Under the pieces are notes generated by a model. That model saw only the letters and a list, made by a program, of their open reading frames with translations, ran no database searches and was not told the DNA's origin. Shown one piece after another: positions 1 to 6,258 of a stretch of DNA of 32,883 nucleotides. How positions within the stretch are numbered: position 1 is the first letter of the stretch; each line of letters begins with the position of its first letter. This DNA comes from Granulicella sp. (GTDB lineage Bacteria; Acidobacteriota; Terriglobia; Terriglobales; Acidobacteriaceae). A program made the translations under genes and the position numbers. The DNA lies in NCBI GenBank assembly GCA_027335345.1, contig DAHWOF010000232.1, forward strand, positions 1-32,883, read 5' to 3'.

Positions 1-157
1 ACACCCGCTCGAATCCGCTCAGATCCCTCAGCCCCGGAACAAACTCGTCAAAGACCTCTACCCAGCCCCTCACTCCCGCGCCGGCTGCCGGCTGGATCGG
101 CGTTCCGACTGGCTCCCTGTAAGGAGTGCGAATGATCCCGATCTGCTTCCACTCCAT
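1..157 (-). CDS. trmO: TrmO/TsaA-like tRNA methyltransferase, N-terminal part (cut by window edge)
   Basis: The first 52 codons of a gene running off the left edge. The translation contains IGIIRTPYREPVGTPIQP near the start, then GVRGWVEVF and LRDLSGFERV, the N-terminal signature of the TrmO (YaeB/TsaA) family. In E. coli TrmO is an S-adenosylmethionine-dependent enzyme that methylates the threonylcarbamoyl group on A37 of certain tRNAs. The start at 157 follows a strong AGGAGGGAGG ribosome site. An in-frame ATG at 175 overlaps the stop of the DUF169 gene as ATGA, so the two are probably translationally coupled. It is the third gene of the minus-strand operon behind the sigma-54 promoter at 1428-1443. 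Many anaerobe homologues sit beside molybdenum or iron-sulfur genes, so a role other than tRNA modification is possible. The catalytic half is outside the window. Confidence 0.7.
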   Translation of the reverse strand, partial: MEWKQIGIIRTPYREPVGTPIQPAAGAGVRGWVEVFDEFVPGLRDLSGFERV

Positions 158-171
158 CCGCGCCTCCCTCC

Positions 172-957
172 TCATGCGTCCAACCTGCGAAATGAGATCA
201 GCGGACAGTTCTTGCAGATATCCGCGCCCGGAAATCCGTCACCAGGGCGAGCAAACGAACTACCTCCCGACTCTTCAATGCGCTCCATCAATCGCCGGCA
301 GACCTCGCCGATCCGTTCGCCAGGAACGATGACGTTCACCTCGTTGCGTTCCGTCTTACCCGCCGCATAGCTTCCTGAACAGGCCGGCAGCAAGTTGAAC
401 CGGCCCGTCAGATACGTCCATACGTTGCCGCCGCAGGCTGACGAGTTGGTCATGATGGTGGTTTGCAGCGGGTGGACGCCAACCGCCGCCATGTAGTCCA
501 CCGCCAGCGAGTAGGCCTGCATCGGATCACAGTAAAAATGCACCGTGTCCGGGTGGCCAAAGACCTTCGCCTTGGCCAGCGGCGCCACCGCCACGCCCAG
601 CAGCCCTTCGGGCAGGCATGGCTTGGAACGGACAAAACGCTCGGCCTGCTCGCGGTTCCCGGCGTACTTGATCTGACCGGCGATCTCCGTCTCGTCGAAC
701 TCTTTCCATCCGAAGCAGTAACGAGCGCTGTGACAACTCAGATCGCGCTTTTCGCCGTAGATGATCTTTCCCTGCATACGGGCAGCCACCTCCCACTGAC
801 AGAAGGTGAGCGGCTTCAGCGGCGACTCAATCTCACCGCAGTTCCTCTTGAAGACTTCCAACTCCGCCGCATCGAAGAAGAAACGGACGGCAATGGGAAA
901 GTGATAAAGATGCAGCTCATGCATCAGCAGCGATTGCATCTCTTCGTAGGCCTTCAT
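172..957 (-). CDS. DUF169 family protein
   Basis: A 261-residue protein of the DUF169 family, whose biochemical role is unknown. It has no signal peptide or membrane segment, so it is probably cytoplasmic. Conserved cysteines are spread through it, in the stretches CGEIESPL, FCQWEVAARMQG, LSCHSARYCFGW and SSACGG, and a CKNC pair lies close to the C-terminus. This suggests a metal or Fe-S site (inference). The start at 957 is chosen because GAGGAG lies 7 bases upstream; an ATG at 963 is also possible but sits one base from that site. It lies between the ORP-like gene (85-base gap) and the TrmO-like gene (4-base ATGA overlap if the latter starts at 175). The order implies one transcript driven from the sigma-54 promoter. 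The family is common in anaerobes and methanogens. Confidence 0.8.
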   Translation of the reverse strand: MKAYEEMQSLLMHELHLYHFPIAVRFFFDAAELEVFKRNCGEIESPLKPLTFCQWEVAARMQGKIIYGEKRDLSCHSARYCFGWKEFDETEIAGQIKYAGNREQAERFVRSKPCLPEGLLGVAVAPLAKAKVFGHPDTVHFYCDPMQAYSLAVDYMAAVGVHPLQTTIMTNSSACGGNVWTYLTGRFNLLPACSGSYAAGKTERNEVNVIVPGERIGEVCRRLMERIEESGGSSFARPGDGFPGADICKNCPLISFRRLDA

Positions 958-1042
958 CTCCATGCTCCTCAGCGCCGTGCTCAGGCGGTTCTCGGTTGGC
1001 CTTGAACCCAGGGGATCTTCTAGGTAGAAGCCACGCTCCGCG

Positions 1043-1402
1043 TCACCATTGGCCCTCCACGTCGGCTTGTGTCATCGAAGGTAGGGTTCCCGCCCGGAAC
1101 TGCTCAATCGCCTCGCCCACAGTGCCGCCTGCAATGGGATAAACAGTGACGCCGGCGGCCCACAAGACCGCAAAGGCCTTGGGACCGGCGTGGCCGGTCA
1201 GCAGCGCATGGACGCCCAACTCAGCGACAGCTTTCGCCGCCTGGATGCCCGCCCCTTGCGCAGAGTTCAGGTTGACCGAGTTGGGGACCGACTGAATGGC
1301 ATTGGTTTCGAGATCGATGACGACAAAGGCCTGCGCCCGACCGAAGTGCGGATCCACGGCCGCATCGAGACCCTTGCCAACCGAGGTAATGGCAACTTTC
1401 AT
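1043..1402 (-). CDS. ORP-like NifX/NifB-family Mo-Fe cluster binding protein
   Basis: A 119-residue protein of the dinitrogenase iron-molybdenum cofactor domain family, which includes NifX, the NifB C-terminal domain, MTH1175 and the orange protein ORP. Visible hallmarks are the start MKVAITSVGKGLDAAVDPHFGRA, with the DPHFGRA metal-loop motif at about residues 17-23, then NLNSAQGAGIQAA, LLTGHAGPKAF and a C-terminal DVEGQW. ORP of Desulfovibrio binds a mixed Cu-Mo sulfide cluster; whether this protein does so is not shown. The start at 1402 gives the canonical MKVAIT N-terminus and has GGAGAG about 9 bases upstream. A longer in-frame ATG at 1465 would run through the sigma-54 promoter and is rejected. 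It is the first gene of the minus operon, with a predicted leader of only about 16 bases. The neighbouring PAS-type activator is its likely regulator. Confidence 0.85.
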   Translation of the reverse strand: MKVAITSVGKGLDAAVDPHFGRAQAFVVIDLETNAIQSVPNSVNLNSAQGAGIQAAKAVAELGVHALLTGHAGPKAFAVLWAAGVTVYPIAGGTVGEAIEQFRAGTLPSMTQADVEGQW

Positions 1403-1427
1403 GACTCTGCTCTCCGCAGAGACAGAG

Positions 1428-1443
1428 AGCAAGCAGCGTGCCA
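1428..1443 (-). promoter_or_regulatory. Sigma-54 (-24/-12) promoter of the ORP-like operon
   Basis: Read on the minus strand the sequence is TGGCACGCTGCTTGCT. This matches the sigma-54 consensus TGGCACG-N4-TTGCW at every specified position, with GG and GC exactly ten bases apart. The predicted start of transcription is near 1418, leaving a short leader that holds the ribosome site GGAGAG before the ATG at 1402. A sigma-54 activator gene ends about 110 bases upstream, which strengthens the call. Confidence 0.85.
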
Positions 1444-1539
1444 CTGTCGTCATGCAGCCAAGCAAGAGGTGTTTTCAATGACTTATGGGGATCGATCTCC
1501 CCGCGAAGGCGGAACAGGGAACTTCATCAGCGCAGAGGT

Positions 1540-1554
1540 GTTGCACTCTGCAAC
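1540..1554. promoter_or_regulatory. Candidate activator binding site (GTTGCA-CTC-TGCAAC palindrome)
   Basis: A perfect palindrome with 6-base arms around a 3-base centre. It lies between the stop codon of the sigma-54 activator (1556) and the sigma-54 promoter, about 100 bases upstream of the -24 element. That is a typical distance for an enhancer-type upstream activating sequence. The core TTGCA-N3-TGCAA recurs at 3034-3048 on the other side of the activator gene. Binding by the activator is inferred. Confidence 0.6.
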
Positions 1555-1555
1555 G

Positions 1556-2980
1556 CTAGCGGCGCCGTGCCTTGGGTGGAGTTACGGTTGACGGCCTGGC
1601 TTGGGGATCGTCCAGCGTCTCTTCGGAGGCTGCCTTGAGCCGTCGATAGAGCGTGCTCGGATCAATGCCCAGCTCACGGGCCGCCTGGCGACGATTGCCC
1701 TGATGGCGCTGCAGCGCCGACTCGATCATCTGGCGCTGAATGGCGCGCAGATTCGTGCCGGGCGTCGGTGTGGAGATGCTCGAATCGATACGCCGGAGCT
1801 CCACCGGCAGATGCTCCACTTCGATGATCGCTCCGCGGCAGAGCACAAAGGCCTGCTCCACAATGTTCTCCAGTTCGCGGACGTTGCCGGGGTAGTTATG
1901 CTCCATCAGACGAACCATGACCTCCGGCGAAACACCAGCGATCTCCCGCTCCTGCAGGCGATTGAACCGGTTCACCAGATGATCGATCAGCAGCGGCAAA
2001 TCCTCCCGCCGCTCCCGCAGCGGCGGAATGCGCAGGTGAACCACGCGAATCCGGTAGAAGAGATCCTCTCGGAATTTGCCCTCCTGGACCAGTTGCGCAA
2101 GATCTTTGTTGGTGGCCGCAACCACCCGGACGTTCACCTTGATCGGCTCGATCGCGCCCAGAGGTTCCACCACCCGCTCCTGCAGCACGCGCAGCAGACG
2201 CACCTGCATCGCTGCCGAGATGTCGCCGATCTCATCGAGAAAGATCGTGCCGCCGTCGGCCAGCGCAAAGCGGCCTGGCTTGTCTTTCTTCGCGTCAGTA
2301 AAGGCCCCGGCCTTGTACCCAAAGAGTTCAGACTCCAGCAGCGCGTCCGGCAAAGCCGCGCAGTTGACGGCGACAAACCGCTTCCTGGAGCGAGGAGAGA
2401 GCTGGTGAATGGCCCGGGCAAAGAGCTCCTTGCCAGTGCCGCTCTCGCCTTCAATCAGCACCGTGCTCGCGCTGGCGGCGATCTGCGGCAGAATCTCGAA
2501 GAGACTGCGCAACGCCTTGCTGCGACCGACGATGTCCTCAAAGGTGTAGCGCGCCTCAAGTTCCTTGCGCAGTTGCTCCACGCGGCTGAGGTCTTGAAAG
2601 GTCTCCACGCCGCCCGTAACCTCGCCATCCGGCGCGCGCAGCAGCGCCGTGGAGATGCGGATGGGAATCTGGCTGCCATCGACGGCGACGATGCTGGCCG
2701 TCGCCCCCATCACCGGCTTGCCGCTGGCCAGCGTACGGCGCAGTGCGCATCGCTCTTCGCAGATGTTGGCTCGGAAGACGTCCGAACATCGCCGGCCCAG
2801 CGCGTCCTGGCGGCGCACGCCTGTGATTCGCTCGGCGGCGCGATTGAAGGCCGTGATGCGCCACTGATGATCGACGGTAAAGACGCCCTCATTGATCGAG
2901 TCGAGGATCGGATCGTGCGACGGACCAGCCGGCGCGTCACCGGGCAAATGCTGGTTCGGATTGTTGCGCTCATCTGCCAT
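1556..2980 (-). CDS. Sigma-54 dependent transcriptional activator with PAS domain (ORP-regulator type)
   Basis: A 474-residue enhancer-binding protein. A PAS domain spans about residues 22-130. An AAA+ domain spans about 148-385, with Walker A GESGTGKE (178-185), the sigma-54 contact loop GAFTDA (225-230; the usual form is GAFTGA), Walker B GGTIFLDEIGD (243-253) and YPGNVRELEN. A Fis-type helix-turn-helix lies at about 425-450. Three cysteines in the PAS domain (65, 74, 78) could hold a cofactor or sense redox state. The start at 2980 (MADERNN) is chosen because the longer frame upstream runs through palindromic operator-like DNA. The gene is flanked by two NifX-like operons. In Desulfovibrio vulgaris the two divergent orp operons are likewise controlled by sigma-54 and a cognate activator. 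Its signal is unknown; oxygen, redox state or metal would fit the cysteines. Confidence 0.93.
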   Translation of the reverse strand: MADERNNPNQHLPGDAPAGPSHDPILDSINEGVFTVDHQWRITAFNRAAERITGVRRQDALGRRCSDVFRANICEERCALRRTLASGKPVMGATASIVAVDGSQIPIRISTALLRAPDGEVTGGVETFQDLSRVEQLRKELEARYTFEDIVGRSKALRSLFEILPQIAASASTVLIEGESGTGKELFARAIHQLSPRSRKRFVAVNCAALPDALLESELFGYKAGAFTDAKKDKPGRFALADGGTIFLDEIGDISAAMQVRLLRVLQERVVEPLGAIEPIKVNVRVVAATNKDLAQLVQEGKFREDLFYRIRVVHLRIPPLRERREDLPLLIDHLVNRFNRLQEREIAGVSPEVMVRLMEHNYPGNVRELENIVEQAFVLCRGAIIEVEHLPVELRRIDSSISTPTPGTNLRAIQRQMIESALQRHQGNRRQAARELGIDPSTLYRRLKAASEETLDDPQARPSTVTPPKARRR

Positions 2981-3002
2981 CGACAACAGATTAGCGCGCC
3001 GT

Positions 3003-3048
3003 GTTGCATTTTGCCGTGATGGAGCGCACAAGAATTGCAATTTGCAAT
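3003..3048. promoter_or_regulatory. Tandem candidate activator sites (perfect palindrome plus half-degenerate copy)
   Basis: ATTGCA-ATT-TGCAAT at 3034-3048 is a perfect palindrome with the same 6-3-6 layout and TTGCA/TGCAA core as the site at 1540-1554. A second copy, GTTGCA-TTT-TGCCGT at 3003-3017, keeps one full half-site. The two centres are 31 bases apart, close to three turns of the helix, so bound proteins would face the same side. Both lie in the gap between the activator start and the plus-strand NifX-like gene. Confidence 0.55.
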
Positions 3049-3103
3049 GGCACACCGTCTCTACAACCGCGTAACCTTCTGTCTCCATGGTGTTTGCAGG
3101 TTT

Positions 3104-3119
3104 TGGCCTGTCAGATGCT
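3104..3119 (+). promoter_or_regulatory. Possible sigma-54 promoter of the plus-strand operon
   Basis: TGGCCTGTCAGATGCT has GG and GC with the required ten bases between them and matches 9 of 12 specified consensus positions. It lies about 60 and 90 bases downstream of the two palindromes. Transcription would start near 3130, only a few bases before the ATG at 3133, which would make the message nearly leaderless. No ribosome site is visible before that ATG, which is consistent but not proof. Confidence 0.4.
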
Positions 3120-3132
3120 TACCCTTTTTGCG

Positions 3133-3642
3133 ATGAGGATCGCTATTCCACACTGGCAAGGGCGCATTGCACCGGTCTTCGATGTCGCCGGGCATCTGCT
3201 GCTGGCCGACCTGGAAGGAGGGCGCGTGGCGCATCGCCAGGAGAAAGCGCTGATCAGGCACGAGCCGACCGCCCGGGTGAGCGAACTGGTCGCCTGCGGC
3301 GTGGAACTGCTGATCTGCGGAGCGATCTCTGCGCGGTTGCAGCTTCGCATCGCTCAAGCCGGGATTCGCGTCGTTGCCTTTCTTTGCGGAACGGTAGACG
3401 AGGTGCTCTCCGCCTGCCTGAACGGGACGCTCTCTGACTCTCGTCTGGCTATGCCAGGCTGCCGCCGCTGGCGCTGGAGGGGTGGCGACGATGGGTGGCC
3501 CGAGGAGACTGTTCATGCGTCTTCGACCCGATCCGAGTCCGCCGTTCCCTCTGGCTGCGGTCTGGCTTCGCGGCGCAGGCAAGGCAAGGGCAGAACCCAG
3601 CCACGCCGTTCCCAGTGGCCGGATCCGGCCGGACCGATTTGA
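3133..3642 (+). CDS. NifX/NifB-family cluster-binding protein with long basic tail
   Basis: A 169-residue protein. The first 110 or so residues match the dinitrogenase Fe-Mo cofactor domain: MRIAIPHWQGRIAPVFDVA at the start, LLICGAIS in the middle and MPGC at the end of the conserved part. From there to the stop the tail is rich in Arg, Trp, Gly and Ser and resembles nothing I know. Family members usually end soon after MPGC in a short Arg/Gly/Cys-rich stretch, so a frameshift or recent run-on near 3460-3490 is possible. The start at 3133 gives the family N-terminus; an in-frame ATG at 3115 overlaps the possible -12 element. No Shine-Dalgarno sequence is seen. It is the first gene of the plus operon and is likely a cluster carrier or scaffold working with the downstream ATPases. 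Confidence 0.75.
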   Translation: MRIAIPHWQGRIAPVFDVAGHLLLADLEGGRVAHRQEKALIRHEPTARVSELVACGVELLICGAISARLQLRIAQAGIRVVAFLCGTVDEVLSACLNGTLSDSRLAMPGCRRWRWRGGDDGWPEETVHASSTRSESAVPSGCGLASRRRQGKGRTQPRRSQWPDPAGPI

Positions 3643-3745
3643 GACCCAATCGCTCATCGCCCTGAGTCCGCAGGGCAACCGGCGGACCCGGAAACAACGA
3701 AGACCAACACATGCGACAGACAACAAAAAATAAGGAGATAGAAAG

Positions 3746-4087
3746 ATGCCATTTGGAGATAAGAAGGGCCCATTGGGAGAAGGCCCGAAGACGGGCCGGG
3801 CACGGGGTTACTGTGGAGGGTTTGGAAGACCCGGACGTTTCGATCCTGCGCCAGGCCTCGGCCTGGGCCGCGGCAGTCGAGGTCAGGGAAAGCGGCTCCG
3901 TAACCGGGGAGGCAATCCCAGCGCCACGCCGGCCACGGTTGCGCCCGCCGATGCACAGCAGGAGGTTGTGGAACTGAAAGCCGGTCTGGACAGCCTGCTG
4001 ACGAGCGTCAACCAACTTCGGCAGCGTCTGGATGAGATCCAATCGGCACCCCGAAACGCCGAACACAGCGCAGAGCGGAACGCCTGA
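3746..4087 (+). CDS. DUF5320 family small Gly/Arg-rich protein
   Basis: A 113-residue protein starting MPFGDKKGPLGEGPKTGRARGYCGGF, the typical opening of the DUF5320 family (MPxGDxxGPxGxGPxTGRxxGYC). The middle is Gly/Arg-rich (residues about 35-58). The last third, DAQQEVVELKAGLDSLLTSV and onward, is predicted coiled coil. The function is unknown. In anaerobes such genes repeatedly sit next to NifX-like proteins and ferredoxin-bearing MinD ATPases, as here. The start has an ideal ribosome site, AAGGAG, 9 bases upstream. It is followed by a strong hairpin before the ATPase genes. Confidence 0.8.
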   Translation: MPFGDKKGPLGEGPKTGRARGYCGGFGRPGRFDPAPGLGLGRGSRGQGKRLRNRGGNPSATPATVAPADAQQEVVELKAGLDSLLTSVNQLRQRLDEIQSAPRNAEHSAERNA

Positions 4088-4104
4088 CCGAGCGCATTCT
4101 CAAG

Positions 4105-4141
4105 CCGAACGGCAGAGCCTTGTTAGGGCTCTGCCGTTCGG
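4105..4141 (+). terminator. Perfect 15-bp hairpin between DUF5320 gene and first ATPase gene
   Basis: Arms 4105-4119 and 4127-4141 are exact reverse complements (CCGAACGGCAGAGCC and its complement) around a 7-base loop. No run of T follows, so it is not a textbook intrinsic terminator. It may be a partial terminator or an mRNA-stabilising element that sets the ratio of the small proteins to the ATPases. Confidence 0.6.
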
Positions 4142-4232
4142 AAGCCATTCAACCATCACCAGCAACTTTGCCTGAAGCAGGCTGGCCCAGCCTCCCCCCA
4201 AGGCGTGAATCGAGAAGGACCATTCACTCACT

Positions 4233-5168
4233 ATGAAGATCGCCATCGCCAGCGGGAAGGGTGGAACCGGAAAGACCACCGTCGCCACCAATCTGGCCCT
4301 TGCCGCCGCGCGCCGCGGTCTGCGGGTCACCTACCTCGACTGCGATGTGGAAGAGCCCAACGGCCATCTCTTTCTGAAACCCAGAATCACCACATCGCGA
4401 TCAGCGATCCGCCTGCATCCGCGCGTCCAGGAGAGCCTGTGTACGCACTGCGGCCAGTGCGGCTCCATCTGTCAGTTCAGCGCCATTGTCTGCGTCGGCC
4501 AGAAGGTGCTCGTCTACCCCGAGCTTTGCCACGCCTGCGGAGGCTGCGCCCTGGTCTGCCCAGCGGACGCCATCACTGAAGTTGAGCAGCCCATCGGCGC
4601 CATTGAGACCGGCATGGCCCATGCCGGCGCAGACAAAGCCGGCGCTGCTCTCTCCATCCGCTTTGTCCAGGGATCGCTCCGAATCGGTGAGGCCATGAGC
4701 ACGCCGCTGATTCGGCAACTCAAAGAGGAGAACCCTGGCAACCAGAACCACGACGGCCCTGATCTTGCCATCTTCGACTGCCCTCCCGGCGCCTCCTGTC
4801 CGGTGATTGAGAGCGTACGTGGCGCCAACCTGGTGCTGCTGGTCACCGAGCCCACGCCCTTCGGGCTGAATGATCTGCGCCTGGCCGTCGAGACGCTGCA
4901 AGCGGTCGGTCTGCCGATGGCCGTCGTCATCAACCGCATCGGAGAGGGAGAGGAGGAGCAGGAGACGCGAGCCTTTTGTGGCTCGCGGGGCATTCCCGTA
5001 TGGGCCGGCATCCCGGACGAGCGCCGTGTCGCCGAAGCCTACGCACGCGGCGAACTGGCCTTCGATGAGGCTCCAGCCTTTCATCAGGCCATCGAAGTGA
5101 TTCTCAACCGGCTGGGGCAGACCGGCCTCAACGCATCCCTGCCACTGAGTGAGGCGACAAGCCGATGA
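4233..5168 (+). CDS. MinD/Mrp-type P-loop ATPase with inserted 2x[4Fe-4S] ferredoxin domain (first of pair)
   Basis: A 311-residue cytoplasmic ATPase. The deviant Walker A motif GKGGTGKTT is at 8-16, followed by the YLDCDVEEPN switch at 34-43. A two-cluster ferredoxin domain is inserted after the first strands: CTHCGQCGSIC (Cys 70, 73, 76, 80) and CHACGGCALVC (Cys 99, 102, 105, 109). The ATPase fold resumes with DLAIFDCPPGASCPV and VTEPTPFGLNDL. The architecture matches the paired ATPases of orp-type clusters (for example DVU2103/DVU2104). In Desulfovibrio that complex has been linked to cell division; related Mrp proteins carry Fe-S clusters. The next gene starts inside the stop codon (ATGA at 5165), so the two are coupled and probably form a heterodimer. 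The role here is inferred as cluster loading or positioning. Confidence 0.93.
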   Translation: MKIAIASGKGGTGKTTVATNLALAAARRGLRVTYLDCDVEEPNGHLFLKPRITTSRSAIRLHPRVQESLCTHCGQCGSICQFSAIVCVGQKVLVYPELCHACGGCALVCPADAITEVEQPIGAIETGMAHAGADKAGAALSIRFVQGSLRIGEAMSTPLIRQLKEENPGNQNHDGPDLAIFDCPPGASCPVIESVRGANLVLLVTEPTPFGLNDLRLAVETLQAVGLPMAVVINRIGEGEEEQETRAFCGSRGIPVWAGIPDERRVAEAYARGELAFDEAPAFHQAIEVILNRLGQTGLNASLPLSEATSR

Positions 5169-6175
5169 ATTCGTTCATACAAATTCGTTCTGAAGGCGTA
5201 ACGCACGGCCACCCCACGCAACCCGTGAAGGAACTGGCCGTTCTCAGTGGCAAGGGCGGCACAGGCAAGACCTCGCTGGTGGCCTCCTTCGCCGCCTTGG
5301 CCGCGAACGCCGTGCTCGCAGACTGCGACGTCGATGCCGCCGATCTGCATCTGCTGGCCGCACCCCGCATCGTCCACCGCGAACCGTTTCTTGGCGGAAA
5401 ACAGGCCGTGATCGACCCAAGCCTCTGCACCGGCTGCGGCCTGTGCGAAGACCTTTGCCGCTTTCAGGCGATTCATCCAGACGCCCCCGCCGATCTGGCT
5501 TGGGCCGCGCCCCGCCGCGCCGATCCTCTCTCCTGCGAAGGCTGCAGCGTCTGCGCCTGGTTCTGCCCTGCTGCCGCCATTCAGATGAACCCGACAGTCA
5601 ACGGCGAATGGTTCCTCTCCGAAACTCGCTTTGGCCCCATGGCGCACGCCCGGCTCGGCGCGGCGCAGGAAAACTCCGGCAAACTCGTCAGCCTGGTGCG
5701 GACAACAGCCAAGCAGATCGCCCTGGAGCGTGGACTGGGCCTGGTGCTGATCGATGGCTCGCCCGGCGTGGGCTGCCCCGTCATCGCCTCGGTCACCGGC
5801 GCCAGCTTGGCCCTGATCGTCACCGAACCCACTCCCAGCGGACTGCACGACATGGAGCGTGTGGCCGCGCTGGTCGCGCACTTCAACCTGCCGGCGGCCA
5901 TCTGCGTCAACAAGTGGGATCTCAACCCGGCCCTGACCGATCACATCGAAGCCCAAGCGCTGCAACGGGGCATGAGCCTGGCAGGAAGAGTGCGCTACAG
6001 CCGCTCCGCAACGCGGGCTCAGATCGCAGGGAAGACCATCGTCGAGTATGCCGCCGACGAGCTCTCCGAAGATATCCGCCAAGTCTGGGAGGCGTTACGT
6101 CTGCTACCCGCCGCCGCAGGCAACGCTCAAACGCAGTCGCGGGAGACCGCTTCGGGATTGACCTCCGATCACTGA
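5165..6175 (+). CDS. MinD/Mrp-type P-loop ATPase with inserted 2x[4Fe-4S] ferredoxin domain (second of pair)
   Basis: A 336-residue paralogue of the preceding protein. Walker A GKGGTGKTS is at 29-37 and ADCDVDAADLHLL at 52-64. The inserted ferredoxin domain has Cys 88, 91, 94, 98 (CTGCGLCEDLC) and Cys 124, 127, 130, 134 (CEGCSVCAWFC). The ATPase core resumes with LVLIDGSPGVGCPV and VTEPTPSGLHDM. About 22 extra residues precede the first strand, so translation may start internally, but the ATGA overlap favours 5165. The pair probably works as one complex with the NifX-like proteins. The gene ends 83 bases before the thioesterase gene. Confidence 0.93.
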   Translation: MNSFIQIRSEGVTHGHPTQPVKELAVLSGKGGTGKTSLVASFAALAANAVLADCDVDAADLHLLAAPRIVHREPFLGGKQAVIDPSLCTGCGLCEDLCRFQAIHPDAPADLAWAAPRRADPLSCEGCSVCAWFCPAAAIQMNPTVNGEWFLSETRFGPMAHARLGAAQENSGKLVSLVRTTAKQIALERGLGLVLIDGSPGVGCPVIASVTGASLALIVTEPTPSGLHDMERVAALVAHFNLPAAICVNKWDLNPALTDHIEAQALQRGMSLAGRVRYSRSATRAQIAGKTIVEYAADELSEDIRQVWEALRLLPAAAGNAQTQSRETASGLTSDH

Positions 6176-6258
6176 ATTGCCGCCGCCCCTGCCACGCCGC
6201 GCCAACCTCCACTTGGCAGCTTGATCTCACGCAGAGGAGAAAGAAGCAGAAAAGACTC

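Noticed and set aside
1403-1465. N-terminal extension of the ORP-like protein
   Set aside because: It would place the sigma-54 promoter inside the gene and adds residues absent from the family.
1601-3019. Long plus-strand frame antisense to the sigma-54 activator
   Set aside because: The minus strand encodes a full activator with all motifs; the antisense frame has no domain and reflects GC-rich codon bias.
3049-3066. TGGCAC next to the 3034-3048 palindrome
   Set aside because: There is no GC at the required distance downstream.
3154-3171. TGGCA and TTGCA inside the 3133 gene, resembling a sigma-54 promoter
   Set aside because: GG and GC are 12 bases apart instead of 10 and the site is inside coding sequence.
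3482-3733. 83-codon frame on the plus strand between the NifX-like and DUF5320 genes
   Set aside because: It overlaps the tail of the 3133 gene, has no recognisable domain and is basic and Pro-rich, as expected of a shadow frame. It is kept only as an alternative if the 3133 gene is frameshifted.
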